Made by a program: the position numbers and the translations under genes. A stretch of 45,574 nt of DNA from CAZOVB01 sp964583095 (GTDB lineage: Bacteria; Planctomycetota; Phycisphaerae; SM23-33), in contig CAZOVB010000035.1 of the NCBI GenBank assembly GCA_964583095.1, positions 1-45,574 of the forward strand, given 5' to 3'. Of this stretch, positions 16,761 to 24,539 are shown piece after piece; position 1 is the first letter of the stretch; the number at the start of each line of letters is the position of its first letter. Below the pieces are notes generated by a model. It ran no database searches. It was given only the letters and a program-made list of their open reading frames with translations, and was not told where the DNA came from.

Positions 16761-17383
16761 GACAGGACAAGAGCCTTGGACAAAGAATCGGCGACTGGTG
16801 GGCCCTGCGGTGTCTGAGGCGTTCGGGCTGCCGGATCAGCGGCGCGGGACACCACGTGGGCCGGAACCTGGATATCCGGTCGGGCCCGTCGTCGCAGATC
16901 AGCATCGGCGCGAATGTTTGGATCGATGATCAGGTTTCCATGCAGGTCCCTTCGGGGAAGCTGGAGATCGCCTCGAATGCCCGGATCGGGCGGAATTGTC
17001 TGCTGCTCTGCCGCCGGAAACTGACCATCGGTGAGTCGAGCGTACTGGACAACAACGTGACCGTCGTGGACTGCCGTCCGAAGTTTCAGCAGATCCTGCC
17101 CGGGATGTCCCTGGATCGGCTGGCCCGGACCACCAAGCCGGTTCAAATCGGGCCCAACTGCTGGATCGGCATCGGGGCGGTGATTCTGCCCGGGGTTCGG
17201 ATCGGCCCCAACTGCGTGGTAGCGGCCGGGGCGGTCGTGACCCGGGATGTACCCGGGGGCGTTACGGTAGGCGGCGTGCCGGCCCGGTTCCTCAAACGTC
17301 TCGGCCCAGCAGCTCCCGAAGCGCCGGGCGAGGATCTTCCTGATCCGCCCCCCGGCTCAGAAGTTGAGCCTGGCGGGAAGTAA
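16757..17383 (+). CDS. Left-handed beta-helix (hexapeptide) acyltransferase
   Basis: A 208-residue protein of the hexapeptide-repeat acyltransferase family. Repeats such as IGPNCWIGIGAVILPGVRIG and VVAAGAVVTRDVPGG (residues ~130-175) build the left-handed beta helix, and VGGVPARFLKRLG is the typical closing segment. Such enzymes O-acetylate sugars, lipids or antibiotics from acetyl-CoA. The position where many members have a catalytic His (DHDH-like) reads VVDCRPKF, so catalysis may differ. ATG 16757 overlaps the TGA of the esterase (ATGA), implying coupling; a longer frame begins 60 bases upstream. The last ~92 bases overlap the convergent MnmE-like gene, which is unusual. Confidence 0.85.
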   Translation: MRQDKSLGQRIGDWWALRCLRRSGCRISGAGHHVGRNLDIRSGPSSQISIGANVWIDDQVSMQVPSGKLEIASNARIGRNCLLLCRRKLTIGESSVLDNNVTVVDCRPKFQQILPGMSLDRLARTTKPVQIGPNCWIGIGAVILPGVRIGPNCVVAAGAVVTRDVPGGVTVGGVPARFLKRLGPAAPEAPGEDLPDPPPGSEVEPGGK

Positions 17384-18395
17384 AGGCCGTCGGTTCGGAT
17401 GTCTCCCAGCCGGTGAGGTCGAGTTTCTCCGCGATCCTCCTCCGCAGGCGATCCACGCCCTGGCCGGTCTTGCTGGAGACGGCGAGGTCGGCGGCAGGGC
17501 CCGCAGGACAGATATCGCACTTACCCGCGACCTGGAGCAGGGGCATATCGCGCGGGAGCCACGGGGGGCCCTGGGCCCGGGCCCCGGGGCTGACAAGCAA
17601 GATCAGGTCGGCCGAGGCGGCCCGATCCCGCGCCCGCCCGACCCCCTGGGCATCGATTCCCCTGGCCTGCTGCCAGAGTCCGGCGGTGTCGGTGATCCAG
17701 ACCGGCCAGTCGGAGACCAGGGCCTCTTCTCGCACCCAGTCTCGCGTGGTGCCGGGCTGATCGTGGACCAGGCTCACAGGCCTGCCGACAAGGGTGTTGG
17801 CCAGGGCGCTCTTGCCGGCGTTGGGGGGGCCAAGCAGTACGATTTCCCATCCGTTCAGGAGCTTGCGGCAAAGGGTCAGCCTCTCTGCCGCTCGTCGCAT
17901 CCGGAGGCGAATGTCGGTGGTGACGGACGGCGCGGACAGGGCGGATTCGACCAGCGCTGCAAGCCCGCCTTCGAACTGATGTGCGATCGTGGCCAGGGCG
18001 GTTTCCGATCGGCAAGCGCCAAGGGCGCCCAACAGCTCTTTTGCGTACAGGCTTGCTCCGGTGATCTGGAGCAGCGCCTCATCGGCCGGTTCGGAGGGCA
18101 TTGGCGTGGCTCCCGCCCGGGCAAGTGCCTGCATGACTGCGGTGGCGACGCCGGGCCCGCCGTGAAGATTCAGCTCCCAGAGTTCGTCTTGCCGGCAGAG
18201 CAGTGCCTGATCGATCGGGCCGTCGGGCCCGACGAGCCGGCCTAGGTGGAGCCGACCCGGAGGGAAATCCCACCTGCCGGAAAGGGGCTCAAAGACGCTT
18301 TGGAGAATTTCGCGGGCTCCGTGCCCGGTCACGCAGAGGACCGCGATGCCCCCGCGTCCGGGAGGAGTCTGCAAACGCACCTGGGCCGCGGGCAT
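17292..18395 (-). CDS. Short, divergent MnmE-like GTPase
   Basis: A 367-residue protein related to MnmE (TrmE), the GTPase that with MnmG modifies U34 of tRNAs. N-terminal TPPGRGGIAVLCVTG corresponds to MnmE's tetrahydrofolate-binding start; the G domain has GPPNAGKSAL (P-loop), QPGTTRDW and ITDTAGL. Departures: the fourth G motif, normally NKxD, reads AGKCD; the protein is about 90 residues short of usual MnmE (~455); and the C-terminal Cys motif (C-x-GK), needed for tRNA modification, is missing, the end reading LRELLGRDV. It may be a specialised paralog or have lost activity. It follows coaX by 7 bases on the same strand. The 3' end overlaps the convergent acyltransferase. Confidence 0.8.
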   Translation of the reverse strand: MPAAQVRLQTPPGRGGIAVLCVTGHGAREILQSVFEPLSGRWDFPPGRLHLGRLVGPDGPIDQALLCRQDELWELNLHGGPGVATAVMQALARAGATPMPSEPADEALLQITGASLYAKELLGALGACRSETALATIAHQFEGGLAALVESALSAPSVTTDIRLRMRRAAERLTLCRKLLNGWEIVLLGPPNAGKSALANTLVGRPVSLVHDQPGTTRDWVREEALVSDWPVWITDTAGLWQQARGIDAQGVGRARDRAASADLILLVSPGARAQGPPWLPRDMPLLQVAGKCDICPAGPAADLAVSSKTGQGVDRLRRRIAEKLDLTGWETSEPTAFTSRQAQLLSRGADQEDPRPALRELLGRDV

Positions 18396-18402
18396 GGAAC
18401 TT

Positions 18403-19185
18403 CTACTTGCCCAGGAGGCTGTTGTAGTAGCTCATGGCCACGCCGCGAAGCGTCAGGTCTTCCACGATGGTCTGCACCACAGCGGATTCGCCGGGCCTGG
18501 CACAGATGAGCTTGGCGTCGCTGCCGGTAAGCAACACCGTCGGCCAGCGTCCCAGTTCCTCGGCGTAGGCCTCGACAATGGCCTGCAGGGCGCCTCTTGC
18601 GCCCCGGACGATTCCACCGACAACGGCCTGGGAGGTGTTGAGGCCGAACGTCCAGGTGGGCTCGGAGATCTCGAACAGGGGAATCTGGTCGGTCCGGGCT
18701 TCCAGTGCCTGGGCCTGGGCCCCGAGGCCGGGCAGAATCGACCCGCCCAGGAAGACGCCCTCCTGGTTGACGCAGTCGATGGTCACGGCCGTTCCGAAAT
18801 CCGCCACGACGCAGGCCTCTCCGAGGCGATCGTATGCAGCCACCGCGGCGCAGAGTCGATCCGTTCCGCAGGTTTCGGGCTCTTCGAGCTTCGTGGGCAT
18901 GGGCATGGGCAGGTCGCGACCGACCACGCGGACCTGCCGGCTGATGTTCTCCGCCGCAGCGGCCTCGAGCGCGTTGAGTCCGGTTTTGTTTACACTGCAC
19001 GCAGCCAGGACGCGCGGCTCGGGAATCTGCTCCCAGAGTCTCCAGATCGAGCCTGCCATGCCGGCCAGTTCGCCCAGGCGGAATCGACGGACGTCCGAGA
19101 CGTCATCGCCGTGCACGTGGGCAAAGTGAATGCAGGTGTTTCCGACGTCGAAGGCCAGTACGTGGGGAATCGGGTCCGAGGTCAT
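18403..19185 (-). CDS. coaX: Type III pantothenate kinase
   Basis: A 260-residue member of the CoaX family, which phosphorylates pantothenate as the first step of coenzyme A synthesis and, unlike CoaA, needs a monovalent cation. The ASKHA-fold motifs are VLAFDVGNTCIHFA (phosphate 1), CGTDRLCA, VVADFGTAVTIDCV and FLGGSILPGLGAQ. Length is normal. It lies inside an operon: 4 bases overlap with obg upstream and 7 bases separate it from the MnmE-like gene. Confidence 0.95.
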   Translation of the reverse strand: MTSDPIPHVLAFDVGNTCIHFAHVHGDDVSDVRRFRLGELAGMAGSIWRLWEQIPEPRVLAACSVNKTGLNALEAAAAENISRQVRVVGRDLPMPMPTKLEEPETCGTDRLCAAVAAYDRLGEACVVADFGTAVTIDCVNQEGVFLGGSILPGLGAQAQALEARTDQIPLFEISEPTWTFGLNTSQAVVGGIVRGARGALQAIVEAYAEELGRWPTVLLTGSDAKLICARPGESAVVQTIVEDLTLRGVAMSYYNSLLGK

Positions 19186-20231
19186 GATTTCTCCTTAGAG
19201 GCCGTCTCGGAGTTCTCCGGGTGCAGTCGCTCCCAGATTTTCTGGGCCAGCTCAGCTGTGCCTTCCCCGGTAACGGCGCTGATGGCCAGGAGGTCGGGCC
19301 CCAGCTCTTCCCGGAGCTTTTGAAGGTGCTCCCGGGACTCGGTCAGGTCCATCTTGTTGGCTACGATCAACTCCGGCTTGGTCGCCAGAGCAGGGGAGTA
19401 TTGCTCCAGCTCGCTGCGGATGCGCCGGTAGTTCTCGGCCGGGTCGCCGCCATCGGAGCCGCTGATATCCAGCAGGTGGACCAGCACACTGGTTCTTTCG
19501 ATGTGCCGCAGGAATTCATCGCCCAGCCCGGCCCCCTCGTGGGCCCCTTCAATCAGCCCGGGAATGTCGGCCAGGACGAAACGCCGGAAACCGGGCAGCT
19601 CGACAATCCCCAGACTCGGGTGCAGCGTGGTGAACGGGTAGGCAGCAACTTTGGGCCGGGCCGCCGAAAGACGAGAGACCAGCGTGCTCTTGCCCGCGTT
19701 GGGCTTGCCGACCAGTCCGGCATCGGCCATGAGCTTCAACTCCAGGTGGAGCTTGCGGACCTCCCCCTCTTCTCCCGGTTCGGTTTCCCGGGGCGCCTGG
19801 TTGGTGGCGCTCTTGAAGGCCGCATTGCCCCGGCCTCCCTTTCCGCCCCGGGCCACGCAGACGCTCTGGCCCGGCTCGGTCAGGTCCTTGAGTTGCATCT
19901 GGGTCTGGGCATCGAAGAGCAGCGTCCCGGGGGGGACGGGAATGGTGATGTCCTTTCCGTTGCGGCCGTGGCAGTCCTTGCCCTGCCCGTGTCCGCCCCT
20001 TTCGGCGCGGTAGTGGTGGCGTCCTGCCAGGTGCTGGAGGGTGTTGTACTGCTCGTCGGCCTGGATATGGACATGGCCGCCGTTGCCGCCGTCTCCGCCG
20101 TTGGGTCCGCCCTTGGGGATGTACTTTTCACGTCGGAAGGACATGCAGCCATTGCCGCCGTCTCCGGCGATGGCGAGGATGTCGACCTCGTCAACGAACA
20201 TGCCGCGGGTGATGTTGTCCTGGGAGGCCAT
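19182..20231 (-). CDS. obgE: GTPase Obg
   Basis: A 349-residue Obg/CgtA GTPase, involved in 50S ribosomal subunit maturation. The glycine-rich Obg fold is clear in residues ~15-165 (GPNGGDGGNGGHV, GGKGGRGNAAFKS), followed by the G domain: GKPNAGKSTLVS, VLADIPGLIEGA, NKMDL and SAVTGEG. The variable C-terminal OCT domain is absent, as in many bacteria. The ATG at 20231 has an AGGA site; an in-frame ATG at MFVDEVD is an alternative. It follows rpmA after a short hairpin-bearing spacer and overlaps coaX by 4 bases. Confidence 0.97.
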   Translation of the reverse strand: MASQDNITRGMFVDEVDILAIAGDGGNGCMSFRREKYIPKGGPNGGDGGNGGHVHIQADEQYNTLQHLAGRHHYRAERGGHGQGKDCHGRNGKDITIPVPPGTLLFDAQTQMQLKDLTEPGQSVCVARGGKGGRGNAAFKSATNQAPRETEPGEEGEVRKLHLELKLMADAGLVGKPNAGKSTLVSRLSAARPKVAAYPFTTLHPSLGIVELPGFRRFVLADIPGLIEGAHEGAGLGDEFLRHIERTSVLVHLLDISGSDGGDPAENYRRIRSELEQYSPALATKPELIVANKMDLTESREHLQKLREELGPDLLAISAVTGEGTAELAQKIWERLHPENSETASKEKS

Positions 20232-20246
20232 TGGGGTCCTAAGAAA

Positions 20247-20275
20247 CAGGATGGCGCCGCTGCGGGGCCATCCTG
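20247..20275 (-). terminator. Hairpin between rpmA and obg, probable leaky terminator
   Basis: A 9-bp perfect stem (CAGGATGGC with GCCATCCTG) and 11-base loop; on the minus strand it is followed by TTTCTTAGG. It lies before the obg ribosome binding site, so it could reduce read-through from rpmA into obg. Confidence 0.5.
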
Positions 20276-20324
20276 CATTGAAAAAACGTATTTACCGGCT
20301 GCGCCCTGATCGAGGCGCGGTCAG

Positions 20325-20558
20325 TCAGACAATGTCCACGAAGCGTCCGCGGAAGTTGACCGTTCCCTCGCTGAGAGCAAAAAGGGTGTCGTCCTTCCCG
20401 ATGCCGCAGTTCTGGCCCGGTTTGAACTTCGTGCCGCACTGGCGAACGATGATCGAGCCGGGCTTGACGGCCTGGCCGCCGTAGCACTTGATGCCGCGAT
20501 ACTGGGGATTGCTGTCACGTCCGTTGCGGGTCGAGCCCTGTCCTTTTTTGTGTGCCAT
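20325..20558 (-). CDS. rpmA: 50S ribosomal protein L27
   Basis: A 77-residue ribosomal protein. The N-terminus MAHKKGQGSTRNGRDSN and the segment GGQAVKPGSIIVRQCGTKF are diagnostic for L27, whose N-terminus reaches the peptidyl transferase centre. Usual partners are rplU upstream and obg downstream; here obg is present and no rplU precedes it. The promoter at 20662-20690 opens the operon directly upstream. Confidence 0.98.
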   Translation of the reverse strand: MAHKKGQGSTRNGRDSNPQYRGIKCYGGQAVKPGSIIVRQCGTKFKPGQNCGIGKDDTLFALSEGTVNFRGRFVDIV

Positions 20559-20661
20559 GTCTTCTGCTCCCGGCTGGAAGTCCAGTCTCCGCCCGACGGG
20601 ACGAGCTTGGCCTTCGTGTGAGTCAAAGGGTTAGGTTCAAGGTCTTTCTGGGGAACGCATT

Positions 20662-20690
20662 AATTTATCGGCCCAGCCGGCTGTTGTCAA
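20662..20690 (-). promoter_or_regulatory. Strong sigma70-type promoter of rpmA operon
   Basis: On the minus strand a consensus TTGACA (20690-20685) is followed after exactly 17 bases by TAAATT (20667-20662). It lies ~105 bases upstream of the rpmA start, leaving a leader of about 95 bases. Confidence 0.65.
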
Positions 20691-20821
20691 TGGAATCTTT
20701 GCCACGAAAACGGCATGACAAAACCAGGACCGGTTTGGGTTAAAAGAGTTCGCCTCCGGCATCCGATACAAACAGTGCGCGACCGTAAAAATCGGGGCTT
20801 GTGTAGACTGGAGCGGTATTT

Positions 20822-22489
20822 ATGACGCAGTTCGAAGTGAAGCAGACGACAGAGGCAATGACAGACACGGCCGAAAACCCCCAACCCGGGGAGTCGGTCG
20901 TTCTGGTCATCGAGAACAAGCCCGTCGATGCCACACTGATGCGATTCATGCTGAGCGAATCGCGTCAACCCAGTTACAAATATCTGTGGTCCAGCAACTT
21001 ACGGTCGGCATTGGCTCTGCTTCAAAAACGCTCGGTCGATGTGGTCCTGGCCAGTCTGGATCTGCCCGACGCCCGGGGACTGGAGGTCCTCAAGGGCCTG
21101 GGCCAATGGACGGATCACCTCCCGGTGGTGGTCGTCCTGCGACAGGCCGAGGAGATTCTGGGCCCGGCCGCCGTGCGACACGGAGCTCAGGACTACCTGG
21201 TCAAAGGTCAGATCGCGACCAACCTGTTGCTCAAGACCGTCCGGCACGCCGTGCAACGCAAGGAAATGCAGATTCGCCAGCAGCGGATGGCTGAGCAGAT
21301 CCAGGCGAGCCTCAAACACGAGGGATTCTCGGCGATGGCAGGTGCGATTGCCCACGACTTCGGCAATCTCCTGGCGGTGATCCTGGGCAACAGCCAGATC
21401 TGCCTTTCCAAGGTGGGCGACGGCAGCGTCATCGAAGAGAATCTGAAGGCAATTGTCAAAGCGGCGATTCGCGCCGGCAAACTGACCGATTCGATGCTGG
21501 CCTACACCGGCAACGCCCACTACCGGATGGAGCCCTGCGATCTGAACGACGTGGTCAAGCATACCGTCGGGCTTCTGGGTGCGGATCAACTGCCCGATCA
21601 CCAGTTCCATGTCGAGATGCAGGAGGATCTTCCCGCAGTGGTGGGAGATTCCGACCGTCTGGGAGATCTGCTCACCGGTCTCCTGGTCAATGCCATGGAG
21701 GCCCTGGGAGAGAAAACCGGCAAGATTACCGTTGAAACCGCCAGGCCGAAGGAGAACGAAGTGGCGCTCTGCGTGACGGACACCGGCTGCGGCATGTCCG
21801 AAGAGACGCTCAAGAGAGCCTGCGAACCGTTCTTCACCACCAAGCTGATGGGGCGGGGTATGGGATTGGCCACCGCAATGGGAAACGCCAGGGCCCACAA
21901 TGGGAAACTGGAAATCCAAAGCGCTCTCGGGCAGGGCACGACGGTGACCGTTACGCTGCCGGCTGCACAGACGGCCAAGCAGGAGCGAAAGGCGCATATG
22001 CAAGCCAGTCGGCAATCCAGGGTTCCCGGCGTACTGGTGGTAGACGACGAACCTTGCGTACGGGAGGTAGCGGAGGACCTGCTCTCGGCCGGTGGCTACC
22101 AGGTGTATACGGCAGGAACGGGACGCGAAGCCCTCCAGGTTCTGCGGGGATCCTTGAAGGAGATCAAGGCCGTCATCCTGGATATCCACCTGCCCGACGA
22201 TGACGGACGCAAGGTATTCCATGCGATCAAGTCCTTGTCGCCCGGCGTTGGGGTCCTGCTTTCCAGCGGCAACGGGCCCGAGTCGGCCGCCGGGCTGGAA
22301 GGAGATCCCGCCTACGCAGGTTTCCTGGATAAGCCGTTCCAGTTGGAATCGATCCTGAAGCGGATCGGCCAGGTGGTCGAACCTCCCGCCGGGCCCAGCT
22401 ACCAGAGCGAAGATTCCCAGTCGTACGAGCCGCTCTTCGAAGAAGACCAAGACCAGAGCATCTTCCAGCAGCAGTGGGCGGCGTCGTAG
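20822..22489 (+). CDS. Hybrid histidine kinase with N- and C-terminal receiver domains
   Basis: A 555-residue protein, apparently cytoplasmic (no membrane segment). Residues ~25-140 form a receiver whose acidic pocket is altered (VLVIENKPVD; the Asp acceptor site LASLDLPDARG is kept). Residues ~165-390 are the kinase: phospho-acceptor GAIAHDFGNLLAVI, N box LLVNAMEAL, G1 box DTGCGMS and G2-like GRGMGLATAMG. Residues ~400-520 form a second receiver with VVDDEPCVRE, LDIHLPDDDG and LDKPF. The tail is acidic and Gln-rich. No sensor domain was recognised, so it may sense via the N-terminal receiver. Divergent from rpmA; ~210 bases precede the sigma gene. Confidence 0.9.
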   Translation: MTQFEVKQTTEAMTDTAENPQPGESVVLVIENKPVDATLMRFMLSESRQPSYKYLWSSNLRSALALLQKRSVDVVLASLDLPDARGLEVLKGLGQWTDHLPVVVVLRQAEEILGPAAVRHGAQDYLVKGQIATNLLLKTVRHAVQRKEMQIRQQRMAEQIQASLKHEGFSAMAGAIAHDFGNLLAVILGNSQICLSKVGDGSVIEENLKAIVKAAIRAGKLTDSMLAYTGNAHYRMEPCDLNDVVKHTVGLLGADQLPDHQFHVEMQEDLPAVVGDSDRLGDLLTGLLVNAMEALGEKTGKITVETARPKENEVALCVTDTGCGMSEETLKRACEPFFTTKLMGRGMGLATAMGNARAHNGKLEIQSALGQGTTVTVTLPAAQTAKQERKAHMQASRQSRVPGVLVVDDEPCVREVAEDLLSAGGYQVYTAGTGREALQVLRGSLKEIKAVILDIHLPDDDGRKVFHAIKSLSPGVGVLLSSGNGPESAAGLEGDPAYAGFLDKPFQLESILKRIGQVVEPPAGPSYQSEDSQSYEPLFEEDQDQSIFQQQWAAS

Positions 22490-22698
22490 AACCCGCCAGG
22501 CCAGGGGACAGCGGATACGAGGCTTCCGACCAGAGCGCTGGGGGGCTTTGGGATTGTCCCATCCCCTCCCAGGGGGTAGGATTCGGGTAGCGCAGATTCC
22601 CTGCTAACGCTCGCAAAGACGGGTTGTCCTGTATTTTGCGCGTAAGAAATGCCCTCTTTCCGCGACGCTTACCATAGAGCACTGGCAACGGGATCGAG

Positions 22699-23220
22699 AT
22701 GACCGACTGGCAGCAGGTATACGACCAACATGTCCAAGGCGTCTGGAAGACGACTTACCGGCTGCTGCGCGATCCGGATGACGCGGCCGACGCCGTCCAG
22801 GAGGCCTTTGTCTCCGCGATGGAATACGCCGCTTCCCACGAGATTCGCAATTGGTCCGGGCTGCTCAAACGAATGGCGACCGCGCGGGCGCTGGATCGGC
22901 TTCGTAAAAAGATCCATCTTCGTCGCAGCCGGGACTGCCAGGCCCAGGTCGAGAGTCTCTGGGACCCGCGCAGTCTGGAAGACTCACAGGGACAGGTTGA
23001 TCCCGAGGAGCTTTCCAAGGCGCTGGCCAAGGCCCTGACCAGACTTCCCGCCGCCCAGGCGGAGGTATTCTGTCTCAAGTGCATTGAAGAGATGAGCTAT
23101 GCCCAGGTTGCAGACCAGACAGGATTCTCGGTTGGCCACGTAGGCGTCCTTCTTCACCGGGCCCGGGCGGCCCTGCGGGACTTGTTGGCCTGCGAGGCGT
23201 GCCTGGTCCTTGACAGGTGA
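22699..23220 (+). CDS. ECF-type RNA polymerase sigma factor
   Basis: A 173-residue sigma70-family factor. Region 2 (residues ~8-75) includes YRLLRDPDDAADAVQEAFVSA and the DNA-binding ARALDRLRKK; region 4 (~108-165) includes LPAAQAEVFCLKCIEEMSYAQVADQ and a helix-turn-helix (SVGHVGVLLHRARAALRDLL). It would direct polymerase to a small regulon. The next gene, 3 bases downstream, encodes a single-pass membrane protein and is the likely anti-sigma factor. Confidence 0.92.
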   Translation: MTDWQQVYDQHVQGVWKTTYRLLRDPDDAADAVQEAFVSAMEYAASHEIRNWSGLLKRMATARALDRLRKKIHLRRSRDCQAQVESLWDPRSLEDSQGQVDPEELSKALAKALTRLPAAQAEVFCLKCIEEMSYAQVADQTGFSVGHVGVLLHRARAALRDLLACEACLVLDR

Positions 23221-23223
23221 ACT

Positions 23224-23820
23224 ATGTACGAGAAACAAGAACACGACACGGATTCTGAGATTCTTCGCGAAGCAGCAGGGCACCTGCGCCGCTGCCCCGT
23301 GCCTGCTGTCCCCGATGGGTTGCGAGGGCGCGTTTTGCAGGCCTTGGACGCAGTCGGCCCGGGCAGGACGCAATCCGCCGTCGCCGGCAGGGGGGGCCGA
23401 TCCGGCCGGGGACGCTGGAAATGGATGCTTTTGTCTCTCGGGGCAGTCAATGCAGTGGCAGCCCTTTTGATCGCCGCAGTCCACGCTCCCTGGCTGGGCC
23501 GGGGGAGTATCGAGAAATCCCCCCCCCAGACCTCACCGGTCGCCTGGCAACTGGATACCCAGCAGCTTGACAGGGGATGGAGCCTCCTGGGATCATTGGA
23601 AGACAAGCCGGTCCTGCCCACCTACAGCGTTACCCGCGGTGTGGTGGAAGCCCTGTCTTCGAGCTATCAGGAGGCCAGGCGAGTCACCCAGGCCTCAGCC
23701 CAGGTACAGAACACCGTTACCCTGGTTGCCCTGGCGCCCTCGCGGCCTATGAATCTCCACTGGATGCAGGAAGGTCTCCGCTGGGCCGAGAAGGTCGCAC
23801 ACAGGTCCCAGCCACAGTAA
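23224..23820 (+). CDS. Single-pass membrane protein, probable anti-sigma factor
   Basis: A 198-residue protein starting 3 bases after the sigma factor stop. The first ~70 residues are polar and basic; one transmembrane segment (WMLLSLGAVNAVAALLIAAV, residues ~72-91) follows; the last ~100 residues would be outside the cytoplasm. Position and topology match membrane-bound anti-sigma factors. The zinc-binding HxxxCxxC motif of the classic ZAS domain is not present: only LRRCP near the start. Function as anti-sigma is inferred from synteny and topology, not domain recognition. Confidence 0.6.
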   Translation: MYEKQEHDTDSEILREAAGHLRRCPVPAVPDGLRGRVLQALDAVGPGRTQSAVAGRGGRSGRGRWKWMLLSLGAVNAVAALLIAAVHAPWLGRGSIEKSPPQTSPVAWQLDTQQLDRGWSLLGSLEDKPVLPTYSVTRGVVEALSSSYQEARRVTQASAQVQNTVTLVALAPSRPMNLHWMQEGLRWAEKVAHRSQPQ

Positions 23821-23858
23821 TGCCTCCAGGCCACTTTTTTTCTTGAAGGAGGATCCTC

Positions 23859-24539
23859 TTGTCTGGGCAAATCCCCCGCAAACCCGAAGCCCAGATCATG
23901 GATATCCCTGCCGAAGCCGATGCCTACGCCCGGGCGGATTTTTCCCAGGTCAATGCCGCTTTTGTGGATCGGCTGCTGGAACTGGCCGGCGACTGCGAAG
24001 AAGCTCTCTGCGTTGATCTGGGTTGCGGACCGGCGGATATTCCGATCCGGCTGGCCCGGCGGAAGCCTTTTTGGCGGATCCTGGCGGTGGACGCCTCGGA
24101 GCCGATGCTGGCCTGGGCCCGATCCGCTATTGCCAAGGAGGAACTGGAGGACCGGATTCGCCTGATCCAGGCCGATGCCTGCGGTGAGCAGGAGTGCCCG
24201 GCCTGTGACGTGGTCTGCTCCAACAGCATTGTGCATCACGTGGAGGACCCGCTTGCGTTCTGGCGACAGCTTGCCGGCTGGGGCAAACCCGGAAGCCTGG
24301 TGCTGGTTCGTGACCTGTTTCGACCGGAGAGCCTGGAAGAGGCCCGGCGTATCGTGCAGGTCCAGGCCGGGGAGGAATCCCAACTGCTCCAGGAGGAGTT
24401 CTACCGTTCCCTGCTGGCGGCGTATACGCCCGAGGAGATCCGCCGGCAGCTTGATCGCTCAGGCTTGGAGAACCTGCAGGTGCGAAAAGTCAGCGACCGA
24501 CACGTCGATGTCTGGGGTCGCCTGAAAGATACGCGCTAG
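23859..24539 (+). CDS. SAM-dependent methyltransferase
   Basis: A 226-residue class I methyltransferase starting at TTG, with a near-perfect ribosome site AAGGAGG seven bases upstream. Motif I is CVDLGCGPADIPIRLARR, motif II is ILAVDASEPM, and motif IV is VCSNSIVHHVEDP. The last part (YTPEEIRRQLDRSGLENLQVR) is the C-terminal helix and strand of the fold. The substrate is unknown. It follows the anti-sigma candidate by 38 bases, so it may belong to that operon. Its stop codon overlaps the stop of the convergent TolC-type gene in a shared CTAG. Confidence 0.88.
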   Translation: MSGQIPRKPEAQIMDIPAEADAYARADFSQVNAAFVDRLLELAGDCEEALCVDLGCGPADIPIRLARRKPFWRILAVDASEPMLAWARSAIAKEELEDRIRLIQADACGEQECPACDVVCSNSIVHHVEDPLAFWRQLAGWGKPGSLVLVRDLFRPESLEEARRIVQVQAGEESQLLQEEFYRSLLAAYTPEEIRRQLDRSGLENLQVRKVSDRHVDVWGRLKDTR

